The notes under the pieces were generated by a model. That model was not told the DNA's origin, ran no database searches, and was given only the letters and a program-made list of their open reading frames with translations. This document shows positions 5,888 to 5,996 of a stretch of 5,996 bases of DNA, piece by piece (the first letter of the stretch is position 1; each line of letters starts with the position of its first letter). The stretch is from assembly GCA_030044295.1 (NCBI GenBank), contig JASHWB010000381.1, positions 1 to 5,996 on the forward strand, given 5' to 3'. Source of the stretch: Candidatus Acidiferrales bacterium. Lineage in GTDB: Bacteria > Acidobacteriota > Terriglobia > Acidiferrales > UBA7541. The translations under genes and the position numbers were made by a program.

Positions 5888-5996
5888 CTACACGTTGTAA
5901 ACGCGCTCGATATCGAACACGCCGGGGATGCGCTTGATGCCGGCGAGAATGTGTTCGAGTTGCTTCCGGTCGCGAACATCCAAACCGACGTCGATT
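5888..5996 (-). CDS. rel: RelA/SpoT-family (p)ppGpp synthetase/hydrolase, C-terminal end only
   Basis: The last 35 codons and TAG stop of a gene that begins outside the window. The visible peptide contains VRDRKQLEHIL, then IKRIPGV and the ending ERVYNV. This is the second helix and last strand of the C-terminal ACT domain of long RelA/SpoT homologues, which commonly end in a V-x-RV-x-N-like sequence. The ACT domain is regulatory and takes part in ribosome or ligand sensing; the synthetase and hydrolase domains lie upstream and cannot be checked here, so whether this copy is bifunctional is unknown. It is the first gene of the minus-strand block that continues to ridA. Recognition rests on a short but characteristic segment. 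Confidence 0.85.
   Translation of the reverse strand, partial: IDVGLDVRDRKQLEHILAGIKRIPGVFDIERVYNV

Noticed and set aside
5680..5979. Minus-strand open frame of 99 codons spanning the rel end and the lipoprotein start
   Set aside because: It runs out of frame through both the recognisable Rel ACT-domain end and the lipoprotein signal peptide, and its product is a Ser-rich sequence without a motif.
1..5996. tRNA, rRNA, CRISPR array, insertion sequence or attachment site
   Set aside because: I looked on both strands for cloverleaf arms, regularly spaced repeats, transposase motifs and terminal inverted repeats and saw none.

Overview
This is a GC-rich bacterial chromosomal window carrying seven protein genes, five complete and two cut by the window edges. 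I see no RNA gene, CRISPR array, transposase or phage gene. The GC content, the Rel C-terminus, the lipoprotein-type leader peptides and the mix of housekeeping and uncharacterised envelope genes would fit an Acidobacteriota-like organism. That placement is a guess; the window has no rRNA or other strong taxonomic marker.

Layout. Positions 1-1099 (minus) hold a cation diffusion facilitator (CDF) metal exporter, complete at its N-terminus and cut at its C-terminus, with what looks like a duplicated cytoplasmic domain. About 295 bases of divergent intergenic DNA (1100-1394) follow. Next come two plus-strand genes: an FkbM-family methyltransferase (1395-2147) with a lysine replacing the usual SAM-binding acidic residue and a degenerate-looking tail, and a classical short-chain dehydrogenase/reductase (SDR, 2221-3090). 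The SDR converges, across only 39 bases, on a minus-strand block.

The minus-strand block reads, in transcription order: rel (last 35 codons, 5996-5888), a putative lipoprotein made of about six 30-residue helical repeats (5816-5157), a second putative lipoprotein that looks like a catalytically dead M1 aminopeptidase (5051-3534), and ridA (3507-3130). Gaps are 71, 105 and 26 bases, with no convincing terminator between them, so the four genes could be one transcript. Rel makes and degrades (p)ppGpp, and RidA removes reactive enamine/imine intermediates of amino-acid metabolism. The two uncharacterised envelope proteins between them are the most interesting content here.

Main points for follow-up: the M1-like protein has lost all the zinc-site residues (HExxH-x18-E reads QALAR-x18-D with the spacing kept exactly); the second lipoprotein has a regular 29-33-residue repeat; the CDF exporter has a tandem C-terminal domain; and the FkbM gene may be decaying.
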